The notes under the pieces are model-generated. The model was not told the DNA's origin. It worked only from the letters and a program-made list of their open reading frames with translations, and ran no database searches. Of a DNA stretch of 64,000 nt, positions 35,990-45,681 are shown piece by piece. Origin of the DNA: Cyanobacterium stanieri PCC 7202. GTDB lineage: Bacteria > Cyanobacteriota > Cyanobacteriia > Cyanobacteriales > Cyanobacteriaceae. The stretch covers positions 248,001-312,000 of the forward strand of contig CP003940.1 of assembly GCA_000317655.1 (NCBI GenBank), given 5' to 3'. A program made the translations under genes and the position numbers. Numbering within the stretch: the first letter of the stretch is position 1; each line of letters starts with the position of its first letter.

Positions 35990-37213
35990 GTGATTACCTT
36001 AACTTACCAGTTCAGGCTAAAACTAAATAGACAACAAACTCAAGAAGTTGAGCATATTTTGACTGTCTGTAAGTCGGTTTACAATTACGCTTTAGCTGAA
36101 AGAAAGGCTTGGTATAACAGCCGTAAATCACTGGTTGATCGTTGTTCATTATTTGCTGAGTATATAATCCCCGCTAACGCACCATATCCTAGTTATAACA
36201 ACCAAGCAAAAAACTTAACCATTGCCAAGAAAACTAACCCAGATTTAAAATCTGTTAATGCTCAAGTATTACAACAAACTCTGAAAACTTTAGATAAAGC
36301 ATTCTCCGATATGAAGTCTAAGGGTTATGGCTTTCCTAGATTTAAAAAGCAAATGAAAAGTTTTGTTTTCCCTGCCATGCTAAAAAATTGTTTAGCTGAA
36401 GGTAGGATTAAGTTACCACAATTAGGCTGGTTAAGAATTAAACAGTCAAGAGATTATCCTACCGGATTTGAGCCTAAACAAGCTCGTATTGTGAAAAAAG
36501 CATCAGGGTATTATCTGATGATTGCTTTTCAATCTAAAGAATCTTGTCCATCAGCACCTGTGGGAAAAGTTAGTTTAGGAATTGATGCAGGAATTGAATC
36601 ATTTATTGCTACAGATAGAGGAGAGTTAATCAAAGCCCCTAAGTTTTTGTTAAAAGCACAGAGTAAGCTGAAATTGCTACAAAGACTCTTGAAACATAAG
36701 ATTAAAGGCTCTAATAATTGGTTAAAACTCCAAAACAAGATAGCAAAAATCCACGAAAAAGTTACTAACACACGCCGTGATTGGCATTTTAAGTTAGCTA
36801 ATTACCTCTGCGATTTGACTGACAACATTTTTGTGGAGGATATAAATTTTGTTTCTTGGAGTCGAGGGATTGTGAGAAAGCAATCTTTAGACTCGGGTAT
36901 AGGGCAGTTTATTAATGAAATATTGCCTTATATCTGCTGGAAAAGAAGTAAGTTTTATCTCAAGGTTGACAAAAACGGAACATCTCAAGAATGTAGTAAC
37001 TGTGGTAATCATACGGGCAAAAAGCATTTAGGGGAAAGAGTGCATAATTGTCAGTATTGCAGTTATACCGCACCAAGAGATGTGGTTAGTGCAGAGGTAA
37101 TTAGAAATAGAGGATTAATTGCGGTAGGGCATACCGTGAGTAAAAATGCTTACGGAGACGTACTAACGGGGATTAGACAAGGCAATTTGCTTAATCTAGT
37201 TAAGTGTCTGTGA
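35990..37213 (+). CDS. tnpB: RNA-guided endonuclease TnpB (second type)
   Basis: This 407-residue protein differs clearly from the TnpB at 25061. The RuvC motifs are SLGIDAGIESF, FVEDINFVSW and PRDVVSAEVIRNRG, with a zinc ribbon CSNCG/CQYC. The three acidic residues are kept, but the usual RDXNAAXN reads RDVVSAEV. The start codon is GTG at 35990 (ITLTYQFRLKLN follows); no ATG gives the full N terminus. It lies just after the birA-JAMM operon, apparently inserted between genes without breaking one. Confidence 0.93.
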   Translation: MITLTYQFRLKLNRQQTQEVEHILTVCKSVYNYALAERKAWYNSRKSLVDRCSLFAEYIIPANAPYPSYNNQAKNLTIAKKTNPDLKSVNAQVLQQTLKTLDKAFSDMKSKGYGFPRFKKQMKSFVFPAMLKNCLAEGRIKLPQLGWLRIKQSRDYPTGFEPKQARIVKKASGYYLMIAFQSKESCPSAPVGKVSLGIDAGIESFIATDRGELIKAPKFLLKAQSKLKLLQRLLKHKIKGSNNWLKLQNKIAKIHEKVTNTRRDWHFKLANYLCDLTDNIFVEDINFVSWSRGIVRKQSLDSGIGQFINEILPYICWKRSKFYLKVDKNGTSQECSNCGNHTGKKHLGERVHNCQYCSYTAPRDVVSAEVIRNRGLIAVGHTVSKNAYGDVLTGIRQGNLLNLVKCL

Positions 37214-37261
37214 AGTAAGAATCCCCCGACATAATCTTTGATTTGTCGGTGGGAGTGTCAA
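37214..37261 (+). ncRNA. Right-end hairpin and candidate 3' part of omega RNA
   Basis: After the tnpB stop the sequence CCCCCGACA, a short AT-rich loop and TGTCGGTGGG form a stem, followed by AGTGTCAA. By analogy with studied TnpB systems this would be the scaffold end of the guide RNA. The guide would be the next bases, TTGTTAATTAAAAATATATC, from 37262. The RNA is inferred, not observed. Confidence 0.4.
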
Positions 37262-37329
37262 TTGTTAATTAAAAATATATCCACCATAAAATTTACTATC
37301 ATAGTTTTGTGGTGACATCGGAGGAGGAA

Positions 37330-38073
37330 ATGAATAGATTAAGATTAAAAACAAAAATTAAATATCCCCCCTATTTTGATCGGATTATATTTCTCATCGC
37401 TGCCACATATCTGATTGTGGTCGGTGCTTGGTTGTACAGACAATATCGTCAATCCATAATTGTCAGAAATCAAGAGTCATCAGATATAAATTACCAAAAC
37501 CTTGGGGAAGATAACCTGAATGAAGAAAATCCCTCCCTAGAAATTCCCGTCAATCTAAATCCGGGAGAAATTCCTCCCTTACCCTCTGTCTTAGATAACT
37601 CTCCCCCCGAAATTTCCGCGTTACCTATTCCTACCCCCCCACCTTTAGTTAATGGCATGGACTTGATGCCACCACCCCTAGAGTCAACGGCACAAATTCC
37701 CGACCAAATACCCCAATCGTTACCCACGCCACCTCCCCCAACCCCTGTAACCCCATCTCGTCCAAACACTGTTCCAATTATTAGCAATAATGACTTTCCG
37801 CCCCCTCCTCCCATCAACAACTCTACTTCTGAGAATGTGGAAACCACCTCAGCAACTAATAATAGTCAAAAGAAAAACGCTTTAGTAGGAGTCATTCAGT
37901 TACCCGATGGTGCAGGTTTTGCCCTTTTTAATATTAATAATATTACAGAAAGAGTACCCGTGGGTAATGCGATCGCCTCTACGGGATGGACTTTGGGCAG
38001 TATTTACGATAACGAAGTAATTATTAATCGTAACAATCAATCCCTTAGTTTACGGGTAGGAGAAAGTTTTTAA
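37330..38073 (+). CDS. Membrane-anchored Pro-rich protein, GspC/PilP-like
   Basis: The protein has one N-terminal membrane helix (IIFLIAATYLIVVGAWLY), a long linker of about 130 residues rich in Pro, Asn and Ser, and a C-terminal globular part. That part reads VGVIQLPDGAGFALFNINN and then ERVPVGNAIASTGWTLGSI and LSLRVGESF. The last part resembles the small beta domain of secretion or pilus proteins such as GspC and PilP, so a role in type IV pilus assembly is possible but unproven. I chose the ATG at 37330, preceded by GGAGGA; two GTG codons at 37309 and 37312 are alternatives. Confidence 0.7.
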   Translation: MNRLRLKTKIKYPPYFDRIIFLIAATYLIVVGAWLYRQYRQSIIVRNQESSDINYQNLGEDNLNEENPSLEIPVNLNPGEIPPLPSVLDNSPPEISALPIPTPPPLVNGMDLMPPPLESTAQIPDQIPQSLPTPPPPTPVTPSRPNTVPIISNNDFPPPPPINNSTSENVETTSATNNSQKKNALVGVIQLPDGAGFALFNINNITERVPVGNAIASTGWTLGSIYDNEVIINRNNQSLSLRVGESF

Positions 38074-38079
38074 ATCCCC

Positions 38080-39021
38080 CTAAAACTCCCCCAACATTCT
38101 CACCTCTGGGTGAAGCAAAATAGACCAATTATTTTGTACTTGCTCTTGGACGTGATGAATTAAACTATAAATGTCCTTCGCCGTGGCATTCCCCGCATTG
38201 AGAATAAAATTAGCATGACGATGGGCTACTTGCGCCCCACCAATTTGATAACCTTTTAAGCCAATTTGTTCAATCAACCATCCTGCGGCTTGGGGTTGGG
38301 GGTTACGAAACACACTACCACAACTGGGCTTGTCATAGGGTTGAGTTTGTTTACGGTGTTTGAAATTATTACCAGTAATCTCCATCACCTTATCTCGGGT
38401 AGAAGTGGGGCTTAATTTTAGGGTGGCACTCAACACCAAGGCTGATTCTTGTTGCAACCTTGAGGTGCGATAAGAATACTCTAACTCCTGACCAGAAAGT
38501 TTTTTGATGGTACCATCAGGATAAGCCACCAGAGCATCTTGTAAAACATCCGCTACACAGCCCTTGTGAGCCCCTGCATTCATGACCACAGCACCCCCCA
38601 CGCTACCGGGGATACCCACGGCCCATTCTAGTCCTTCCCAACCTTTTTTTGCCACTTGCCAAGCGAGTTTGGGTAGGGAATAACCTGCGCCGACGGTAAT
38701 GGTTTGTTGATGTTCGTCAACGGCATATTGTTTGAGGTGACGGGTATTTAAAACTAATCCCTTGATGCCTTGATCACAAATGAGAAGATTGGAGCCTTTT
38801 CCTAGACAAGTAAAGGGGATTTGTTGTTTATTAATCCAACTAAAAATTTCTTGAATGTCATCCCATGCCTTGGGTTCGGCATACCATTGGGCTTTGCCCC
38901 CCACTCGATAAGATGTATAAGGTGCTAGGTGAACTTTTTGATGAATGACACAGTCTGTATAGGGGAGAGAGATGGGATTGGTGAGGGAATCAGTTATGGG
39001 AGTGTTAGGTGCGATCGCCAT
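38080..39021 (-). CDS. murB: UDP-N-acetylenolpyruvoylglucosamine reductase
   Basis: MurB uses FAD and NADPH to reduce UDP-GlcNAc-enolpyruvate to UDP-MurNAc in peptidoglycan synthesis. The 313-residue protein shows the FAD-binding segments APYTSYRVGGKAQWYAEP, LGKGSNLLICDQG and GIPGSVGGAVVMNAGAHKG. It also has the active-site serine region KPSCGSVFRNPQ and HANFILNAGNATAKDI. It follows murC on the same strand after 43 bp, making a murC-murB unit. Confidence 0.97.
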   Translation of the reverse strand: MAIAPNTPITDSLTNPISLPYTDCVIHQKVHLAPYTSYRVGGKAQWYAEPKAWDDIQEIFSWINKQQIPFTCLGKGSNLLICDQGIKGLVLNTRHLKQYAVDEHQQTITVGAGYSLPKLAWQVAKKGWEGLEWAVGIPGSVGGAVVMNAGAHKGCVADVLQDALVAYPDGTIKKLSGQELEYSYRTSRLQQESALVLSATLKLSPTSTRDKVMEITGNNFKHRKQTQPYDKPSCGSVFRNPQPQAAGWLIEQIGLKGYQIGGAQVAHRHANFILNAGNATAKDIYSLIHHVQEQVQNNWSILLHPEVRMLGEF

Positions 39022-39064
39022 TTTATCTTACACAAAAATAATTGAACTAAATAAATTAAATAAA

Positions 39065-40492
39065 TTAAGCAACTAATAAGGATTCTTTTTCGATTGCCAA
39101 TAGTTGAGGAATTACCTGATTAAGATTTCCTGCCCCCAAAAAGAGGGTTAAATCTTCCGACTCGAGGAAATCACAAAGAAAGTCTTTGAGGGAGGACAAT
39201 TCGGGATGATAAAACACTTGGTCATGGTATTTTCTCAGGGTTTGTGCCACTATTTCCCCATCAACACCCGTGTTATTTTCTTCCCCTGCACTATAAATGT
39301 CCGTCAAAATAACCACATCTGCCGATGTAAAACACTGGGCGAATTCCTTTAAAAACGTCTTGGTGCGACTGTAACGGTGAGGCTGAAAGATTGCCACTAC
39401 CCGACTGGCATTATATTGCGGTAATCGAGTACGGGCAGCCTCTAGGGTACAAAGGATTTCACTAGGATGGTGGGCATAGTCATCGATAAGGGTGGCACCT
39501 TGAAAGTTACCTTTATATTCAAAGCGTCTTTTAGCGCCATCAAAGGTGCTTAGGGCTTCGGCAATGGTAGCAAAATCTAATCCCAATTTACGTCCAACGG
39601 CGATCGCACTTAGGGCATTACTGACATTATGATTACCAGATAATAAAAGGGAAACAGTACCTAATAACTCCCCATTTTCCCATACCTGAGCCTTTGAGCC
39701 GTGGGGGGTATGGACAATATTAGTGGCAATGTAGTTCGCCCCTGACTGCTGATTTAAACTATAGGTAATATCCGCCTCAATGTTTTCCTTAACCACAGGA
39801 CAATCCACACAGGCAATGGTAAGATTCGATTGAGAGCTAAATTGTTGGAAAATACTCACCAACTGATTAAGATCATTATAGTGATCAGGATGATCCAATT
39901 CAATATTAGTAATAATACCCATGGTAGGACAATGTTTGACCAAAGAACCATCAGACTCATCCGCCTCGGCCACCAACAAATCACTATCCCCCAACCTAGC
40001 ATTACCACCCCAAGCGCTCACCTCACCGCCAACAATCACGGTAGGATCTAACTTACATTCCAGTAACATATAGCCAATCATACTACTGGTGGTAGTTTTT
40101 CCGTGGGTTCCTGCCACCGCAATACTTTGATAATCTTTAATTAGTGCTGCCAACAAATCCGAGCGATGGAAAATACGATAACCCTTATTGACTACTGCCT
40201 GATATTCTGAATTTTTTTCATTAATCGCCGTAGAACAAATTACCTGAAGATTTTGCACATAGTCCAATCCCTGAGAATCCGATAACTCTTGTAAATTATT
40301 AGCTTCTTGAGAAGAAAAAATAGTCGCCCCCATAGATTCTAAACGATTGGTAATGTGAGTAGATTTGAGATCAGAACCTGAAATCGGCACCCCTCTTTTT
40401 GCCAAAACATGGGCTAGGGCAGACATACCTATACCGCCAATGCCGATAAAATGAAATGGTTTGCCGTTTAGATCTATGATATTCACTTTCAC
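39065..40492 (-). CDS. murC: UDP-N-acetylmuramate-L-alanine ligase
   Basis: MurC adds L-alanine to UDP-MurNAc with ATP, the first amino acid of the peptidoglycan stem. The 475-residue protein has the N-terminal nucleotide fold HFIGIGGIGMSALAHVLAKR and the ATP-binding loop AVAGTHGKTTTSSMIGYML. It continues with EADESDGSLV, ITNIELDHPDHY and the C-terminal DDYAHHPSEI and FQPHRYSRT. It is first in the murC-murB pair. Confidence 0.97.
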   Translation of the reverse strand: MKVNIIDLNGKPFHFIGIGGIGMSALAHVLAKRGVPISGSDLKSTHITNRLESMGATIFSSQEANNLQELSDSQGLDYVQNLQVICSTAINEKNSEYQAVVNKGYRIFHRSDLLAALIKDYQSIAVAGTHGKTTTSSMIGYMLLECKLDPTVIVGGEVSAWGGNARLGDSDLLVAEADESDGSLVKHCPTMGIITNIELDHPDHYNDLNQLVSIFQQFSSQSNLTIACVDCPVVKENIEADITYSLNQQSGANYIATNIVHTPHGSKAQVWENGELLGTVSLLLSGNHNVSNALSAIAVGRKLGLDFATIAEALSTFDGAKRRFEYKGNFQGATLIDDYAHHPSEILCTLEAARTRLPQYNASRVVAIFQPHRYSRTKTFLKEFAQCFTSADVVILTDIYSAGEENNTGVDGEIVAQTLRKYHDQVFYHPELSSLKDFLCDFLESEDLTLFLGAGNLNQVIPQLLAIEKESLLVA

Positions 40493-40771
40493 GCTCTCCT
40501 CTACACTTCGCTAGTAGGTATTAATAATTTTGCTTCTAATGATATACTGATTTATGTAAATCTTCGCAATATTTTTGTTAATATCATTAATCAATTATTG
40601 ATTACCGTATTAAAAAAAGAGCCTTTAATGGTGAGATTGTATTTTTTGAGTACCTTTTTAATCCTTTCAAAAAATAAAGGCGATCGTCAGTAATTCTCTG
40701 TTATAGAAGTTTTTTTTCCCAGAATAACTAAAACACAAATTATCCTCAAGCCTGACATAATAGGTGATTGA

Positions 40772-41437
40772 ATGAATAAAATCAATGAGTTAGAAACAGA
40801 ATTAATCAACTGGAATAAAAAATTACGTATCTACCCCTTCGATGCTCGTAATTATATTCACCGTGGCATGACTTATTTTAAATTAGGTCGCATCATCGAA
40901 TCACTAAAAGACTACAACAAAGCAGAAGAATTAAACCCCCAATTAACTCCCTATCTCTGGCAAAGGGGATTATCCTACTATTATCTAGGAAAATATGCCC
41001 AAGGCGCAAGACAATTTGAAATTGATTTGAGCGTTAATTCCCAAGATGTAGAAGAAACCATCTGGCATTTTCTTTGTATAGCCCAACTCGAAGGAATAAA
41101 AGAAGCCCAAAAATGTCTTTTACCTGTAAAATATGATCCTCGTCCCGTGATGAGAAAAATTTATCAGTTGTTTGCAGGAAATTTCTCCCCAGAGATTTTT
41201 TTATCCTCCTCACAAACCAGCAATATTCGTGACACCTTTTACACCCATCTTTATCTAGGATTGTTTTATGAAGCCCATCGAGGAGAAATACCCATTTTGG
41301 AAGTGGGTAAGTCTATCCCTAGTAATGTGGAAAAATCCCGCTTTCATATCACCGAAGCGATAAAATATAAATTGGACGATTACATGTGGTATTTAGCTAG
41401 AGTTCATCAACAGTTAAGACAGGCAAAAGTAGGATAA
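40772..41437 (+). CDS. TPR-repeat protein
   Basis: The 221-residue protein has two or three tetratricopeptide repeats between residues 18 and 90: YIHRGMTYFKLGRIIESLKD, then LWQRGLSYYYLGKYAQGARQ. A helical remainder follows, with LYLGLFYEAHRGEIPILEVG near residue 165. It has no signal peptide, so it probably acts as a cytoplasmic scaffold. Partners are not indicated by its neighbours. The 279-bp gap before it, after divergent murC, contains a HIP1-like site and AT-rich sequence and no other feature I can support. Confidence 0.8.
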   Translation: MNKINELETELINWNKKLRIYPFDARNYIHRGMTYFKLGRIIESLKDYNKAEELNPQLTPYLWQRGLSYYYLGKYAQGARQFEIDLSVNSQDVEETIWHFLCIAQLEGIKEAQKCLLPVKYDPRPVMRKIYQLFAGNFSPEIFLSSSQTSNIRDTFYTHLYLGLFYEAHRGEIPILEVGKSIPSNVEKSRFHITEAIKYKLDDYMWYLARVHQQLRQAKVG

Positions 41438-41519
41438 AACTCGATCATTTTTCGCCCAAAATTACCACTGTATTCGGAACGTGAGAAAATAATATTTAGA
41501 ACAATTATTCTAACAAATA

Positions 41520-43199
41520 ATGACAGAGAATCTTAAAAGCCAAGCAATTACTCAGGGAGTACAAAGAGCACCTAACCGAGCAATGCTCAGAGCGGTGGGA
41601 TTTGGAGACAATGATTTTATAAAACCCATTGTGGGGGTTGCCAATGGATATAGTACCATTACCCCCTGTAATATGGGCTTAAATGACCTTGCCATAGAAG
41701 CTCAAAAAAGCATCAAAGAGGCAGGAGGAATGCCCCAGATGTTCGGAACTATTACCATCAGTGATGGTATTTCCATGGGTACTGAGGGCATGAAATACTC
41801 CCTTGTGTCTCGGGATGTAATTGCGGATTCTATCGAAACGGTATGTAAAGGGCAAAGTCTTGATGGGGTGATTGCCATCGGTGGTTGTGATAAGAATATG
41901 CCGGGGGCGATGATTGCCATGGCAAGGATGAATATCCCTGCGATTTTTGTCTATGGTGGTACTATCAAACCCGGACATCTTAATGGAGAAGATTTGACCG
42001 TAGTTAGTGCTTTTGAGGCGGTCGGACAATATAGCGCTGGTAAAATTGATGAGGCACAGTTGACGGCGGTGGAAAAAAATGCCTGTCCGGGGGCTGGTTC
42101 CTGTGGTGGTATGTTTACAGCTAATACTATGTCCTCTGCTTTTGAAGCCATGGGGATGAGCTTACCCTATTCTTCTACCATGGCGGCGGAAGATTATGAG
42201 AAGGTGGAAAGCACCAAGAAATCTGGTGAGGTGTTGGTCAATGCTATCCGTAAGCAAATCCTACCCAAAGATTTACTCACCCGTAAGGCTTTTGAAAATG
42301 CGATCGCCGTTATTATGGCTGTGGGTGGCTCTACTAACTCTGTACTACACCTATTGGCGATCGCCAATACCATCGGCGTAGAATTAACCCTAGATGATTT
42401 TGAAGCCATCCGCCAAAAAGTTCCTGTAATCTGTGACCTCAAACCCTCTGGGCGTTATGTCACCGTAGATTTACACAAAGCAGGGGGTATCCCTCAAGTA
42501 ATGAAAATGTTACTCGTCAACGGTATCCTCCATGGCGATGCCCTCACCATCACTGGGCAAACCATCGCCGAAGTATTAGCCGAGATACCCGATAACCCCC
42601 CCGCAGATCAAGATGTAATCCGTCAATGGGGCAATCCCCTTTATCAAGAAGGACACCTCGCCATCCTCAAAGGAAACCTCGCCTCTGAAGGTTCCGTCGC
42701 CAAAATTAGTGGTGTGAAAAACCCCGTTATCACCGGCCCTGCCAGGGTATTTGAATCGGAAGAAGAATGCCTTGATGCCATCCTCTCAGGAAAAATTGTG
42801 GCAGGAGATGTGGTCATCGTACGCTATGAAGGGCCTGTGGGCGGCCCTGGTATGCGAGAAATGTTAGCTCCTACCTCCGCCATCATCGGTGCAGGATTAG
42901 GGGATAAAGTGGGTTTAATCACCGATGGGCGCTTTTCTGGCGGTACTTACGGTTTAGTAGTGGGACACGTCGCCCCCGAAGCCGCCGTGGGTGGTAATAT
43001 TGCCCTTGTCAAGGAAGGAGACAGCATCACCATCGATGCCAAACAAAAACTATTACAAATTAATGTCTCCGAAGAAGAACTTAACCAACGTCGTCAAAAC
43101 TGGCAACCCCCCGAACCTCGCTACCGTCGAGGAATTTTGGGTAAATATGCTAAGTTAGTTTCTTCTAGTAGCCTTGGTGCTGTTACCGACGCACCCTAA
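41520..43199 (+). CDS. ilvD: Dihydroxy-acid dehydratase
   Basis: IlvD removes water from dihydroxy-isovalerate and dihydroxy-methylvalerate in valine, leucine and isoleucine synthesis. The 559-residue protein has the iron-sulfur ligands in [14 protein letters not shown] and [16 protein letters not shown]. The C-terminal segment [20 protein letters not shown] and the [20 protein letters not shown] motif match the family. It is followed by an inverted-repeat element in the gap to a convergent gene. Confidence 0.98.
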   Translation: MTENLKSQAITQGVQRAPNRAMLRAVGFGDNDFIKPIVGVANGYSTITPCNMGLNDLAIEAQKSIKEAGGMPQMFGTITISDGISMGTEGMKYSLVSRDVIADSIETVCKGQSLDGVIAIGGCDKNMPGAMIAMARMNIPAIFVYGGTIKPGHLNGEDLTVVSAFEAVGQYSAGKIDEAQLTAVEKNACPGAGSCGGMFTANTMSSAFEAMGMSLPYSSTMAAEDYEKVESTKKSGEVLVNAIRKQILPKDLLTRKAFENAIAVIMAVGGSTNSVLHLLAIANTIGVELTLDDFEAIRQKVPVICDLKPSGRYVTVDLHKAGGIPQVMKMLLVNGILHGDALTITGQTIAEVLAEIPDNPPADQDVIRQWGNPLYQEGHLAILKGNLASEGSVAKISGVKNPVITGPARVFESEEECLDAILSGKIVAGDVVIVRYEGPVGGPGMREMLAPTSAIIGAGLGDKVGLITDGRFSGGTYGLVVGHVAPEAAVGGNIALVKEGDSITIDAKQKLLQINVSEEELNQRRQNWQPPEPRYRRGILGKYAKLVSSSSLGAVTDAP

Positions 43200-43202
43200 A
43201 TC

Positions 43203-43258
43203 AACCTCAGTTCGGGATAATATTACCATACTGACAACTACTATCCCGAACAAAGGTT
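43203..43258. repeat. Short MITE-like inverted repeat, 56 bp
   Basis: AACCTCAGTTCGGGATA at the left is matched by TATCCCGAACAAAGGTT in inverted orientation (two mismatches in 17), with about 22 bases between. It fills the gap between the convergent stops of ilvD and the DUF2993 gene, where it could fold into a hairpin on either strand. Ends of the same type flank 13575-13718. Confidence 0.7.
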
Positions 43259-43261
43259 ATT

Positions 43262-44017
43262 TTAATGATTGACAGGTATAGGAAAATGGGTAATTCCTGC
43301 CAAGGCGGATAACTTTAACATCCCTTGGCTAAAGTCAAGATTATTCACTTCCAAAGAAATACCATCAATCACAAAATGATCTAAATTAAATACTTCACAA
43401 ATTTGGGTAATAAGGGTATCGAGAATAAGAGGGGACAATTCTTCCCCTTCTAAATACTCTAAATCATCCAACAAAACCCCACTACCTTGATCGCAAATAA
43501 TTGGCTTAAATGAGAGGCACACCCTTTCAATGGTGTTGGTTTCCTCAATTAAGATTCTTCCCTCCACCATAATGCGATGGTCAGGCAAAATACGACAGTG
43601 AATACTGGCAAATTTGATATGCACAGGGCAATCATCTACAGATACCTCATATCCTTGGGCAATGGCGTTTAGATAACCTAAATTTAAGGCGATGGTTATA
43701 TCTTTTTCGGTCAAAATAAGACAAGCATCACCCTTACTTGGTTTGGTTAATTGCACATTACCCATTAATGCTTTAAAAGGATTTACGGCTATTTCATGCA
43801 GATTAATATTCATTTGCTCTAAACTTAAACCTCTTTTCATTACCAAACCCTCCCCTTTTATTTCCAAGGATTCGAGGATACCTTTTCGCAAGTTTTGACG
43901 ATTTACTTTTACTTTGACACTCAACTGCCTTGCTTCAGTTACCTGAGTCTGAAAGGCTTTTGTCGCTATTTTACTAATGGTCGTTTCCCCGAAATGATTT
44001 AGATTTGGTAATTGCAT
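43262..44017 (-). CDS. DUF2993 lipid-binding-like protein
   Basis: The 251-residue protein belongs to DUF2993, a family related to secreted lipid-binding LmeA of actinobacteria but without a signal peptide in many cyanobacterial members. Segments such as SVKVKVNRQNLRKGILESLE, KGEGLVMKRGLSLEQMNINL and DACLILTEKDITIALN are typical. The protein is strand-rich and ends with GMLKLSALAGITHFP. The function in cyanobacteria is unknown. Confidence 0.85.
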   Translation of the reverse strand: MQLPNLNHFGETTISKIATKAFQTQVTEARQLSVKVKVNRQNLRKGILESLEIKGEGLVMKRGLSLEQMNINLHEIAVNPFKALMGNVQLTKPSKGDACLILTEKDITIALNLGYLNAIAQGYEVSVDDCPVHIKFASIHCRILPDHRIMVEGRILIEETNTIERVCLSFKPIICDQGSGVLLDDLEYLEGEELSPLILDTLITQICEVFNLDHFVIDGISLEVNNLDFSQGMLKLSALAGITHFPIPVNH

Positions 44018-44228
44018 TAATTTTTATCAATCTATTATGAGAATTTGCTGAAAATGATTAAGTATTGTAACATTGTTTTTAGGAATTAATGGAAACTCCA
44101 ACAAAGCTGACTGCGTCTAGGTTACGACTTACTTAATTTATTTTTTATTTTATTAAGTATATATGCTTATGTTGGTATTTGTATAATTATTAATTCACGC
44201 TATTATTTATGTTTAAAAAAACCTTTAC

Positions 44229-44753
44229 TTGGTAAATAAAAAGTATAGTTTATTTATTTACTCCTTGAGTTGTTTTGTGTTGTTTTCCTTACCATTGTTA
44301 GGATGCGAACTCGATAACTCTAGGGCTGATGATCGTCATGGGGGAATGGAAAACTCCCAAGTGATTCCTAAGTTACCCATTAGTGCTATTACGACTATTA
44401 ATGGAGAACAAATCGATTTGGAAGTTGCTAGGACTTCGGAACAACAGGCTCAGGGTTTGATGTATCGAGAGGCGATCGCCCCTAATCGAGGTATGTTATT
44501 TCCTTTTGAGTTTCCCCGCCGTGCTACTTTTTGGATGAAAAATGTCAATATGCCCCTTGATATGATTTTTATCTATCGGGGAGAAGTAAAATCCATTGAG
44601 GCAAATGTTCCCCCTTGTGAGAGTGAACCTTGTCCCATCTACGGGCCTGAAACCATTGTGGATCAAGTCTTGGAGTTGGCAGGAGGTCGGGCTGAGGAGT
44701 TAAATATTCAGGAGGGCGATCGCCTTGATATTCAATTTTTAGAGGATAATTAG
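44229..44753 (+). CDS. DUF192 lipoprotein
   Basis: A hydrophobic N terminus ends in the lipobox LLGC (Cys near residue 26), so the mature protein should be a membrane-anchored lipoprotein. From about residue 55 the DUF192 fold is clear: LEVARTSEQQAQGLMYREAI, GMLFPFEFPRRATFWMKNVN, MPLDMIFIYRGEVKSIE, CESEPCPIYGP and VLELAGGRAEEL. The only in-frame start that keeps the signal is a TTG at 44229; no ATG is available upstream before a stop. Function is not established. The 211 bp before it is AT-rich with no other feature seen. Confidence 0.85.
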   Translation: MVNKKYSLFIYSLSCFVLFSLPLLGCELDNSRADDRHGGMENSQVIPKLPISAITTINGEQIDLEVARTSEQQAQGLMYREAIAPNRGMLFPFEFPRRATFWMKNVNMPLDMIFIYRGEVKSIEANVPPCESEPCPIYGPETIVDQVLELAGGRAEELNIQEGDRLDIQFLEDN

Positions 44754-45412
44754 GATTTTATGTAAAATAAATTACACAAAATCAAAAAAATGCTTTATAA
44801 TATATCTTCTAAAGTTGACCGTCATTGAACTAAACTAAGTTTACAGATTAATTTAGTCCCTCAAATTATTGTTCCTTTATTTATCCATTGGTTAAGTTAA
44901 ATTAACTTACATTGAGTAACTATTTACAATAAAGCCTCTATATGAGTTCTGAGACAATCAATTGATAAGTTTTGTGACTAAAAAGAACAAAATCAGATAA
45001 TTAGTTTTATCTTGAGATTCAATCAGTTTTGAACGGATATAATTGATCTAAAAATAATCTACTGATTAACTATTTATAGTGTGGGGAAAAAGAGGATAAA
45101 TTACAAGTATATTTTGACTTCTTAAGTAATGCTTAAAATATTAAGAGTTTATTCCTCCGTCTGTTACGATGTTTTTCATGATAATTTTTTAGTTATTCAG
45201 TGGGTTAAATCGTGTGAGGCTTACTGAGGAATTTGAATATATCTACATCATAAGTAAGTTGATCTGAGTTTAGTATAATTCCTTAATTAACAAGACTCTG
45301 AGGTCTTGATTTTTTGCTCCCTTGAAGAATAAACATATCTATTATTTCGACTTTTATAACTACTAAATTTAATTTTTTTTAACACCTTTGAAGAACATTA
45401 GGAAACAATTTT
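44754..45412 (+). other. 659-bp gap without a protein gene; promoter and terminator signals
   Basis: No open frame over 60 codons is found here. A promoter-like pair TTACAC (44772-44777), an 18-base spacer and TATAAT (44796-44801) points rightwards. At 45291-45315 the hairpin CAAGAC-TCTGAG-GTCTTG is followed by ATTTTTT, a good terminator shape on the plus strand. An 8-bp palindrome, TAAGTTAAATTAACTTA, sits at 44892-44908. Together these would fit a small RNA of about 500 bases, or separate unrelated signals. Confidence 0.35.
45291..45315 (+). terminator. Candidate rho-independent terminator in gap
   Basis: A 6-bp stem (CAAGAC/GTCTTG) with a six-base loop is followed directly by A and six T. 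It lies about 100 bp before the DUF2949 gene and has no protein gene ending just upstream of it on the plus strand. Confidence 0.5.
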
Positions 45413-45604
45413 ATGCCACCCATTATTTATTCTCACTTTATTGAATTTCTCCGGGATGAAATCAACATCCCCCCTGATTCCATTGCTGTGGCTCGACGCT
45501 CTGTAGAACAAAATACAGAATTAATGCCCATGGTTCTATGGCAATACGGTTTAGTTACCCTTGAACAATTAGATCGCATCTATGACTGGCTCGAAAGTTA
45601 CTAA
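45413..45604 (+). CDS. DUF2949 family protein, 63 residues
   Basis: The small protein is a full DUF2949 domain: MPPIIYSHFIEFLRDEINIP, then IAVARRSVEQ and LMPMVLWQYGLVTLEQLDRI with YDWLES at the end. The family is confined to cyanobacteria; its function is unknown, but it has the look of a small helical adaptor. An AGGAAAC ribosome-binding site lies about 10 bases upstream. The ycf23 gene follows 77 bp later on the same strand. Confidence 0.9.
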   Translation: MPPIIYSHFIEFLRDEINIPPDSIAVARRSVEQNTELMPMVLWQYGLVTLEQLDRIYDWLESY

Positions 45605-45681
45605 CGATTAATAACTTAGACCATTGAGAAAAAGGAAACAAAATTCTTCGATCTGATATAATAACTTTCTTAAACACTACC

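Larger units (their letters stand above)
35870..37261 (+). mobile_element. tnpB-only IS element (IS891/IS1341 type)
   Basis: The element holds one tnpB gene and no tnpA. The right end has a hairpin at 37223-37253 and finishes in GTGTCAA at 37261, the same final bases as the element at 24918. The left end lies in the 140 bp before tnpB but cannot be fixed from one copy; the given start is approximate. Such elements depend on a TnpA supplied from elsewhere. Confidence 0.65.

Noticed and set aside
41679-42442. Several minus-strand frames inside ilvD
   Set aside because: They are shadows of a highly conserved gene; codon bias and homology support only ilvD.
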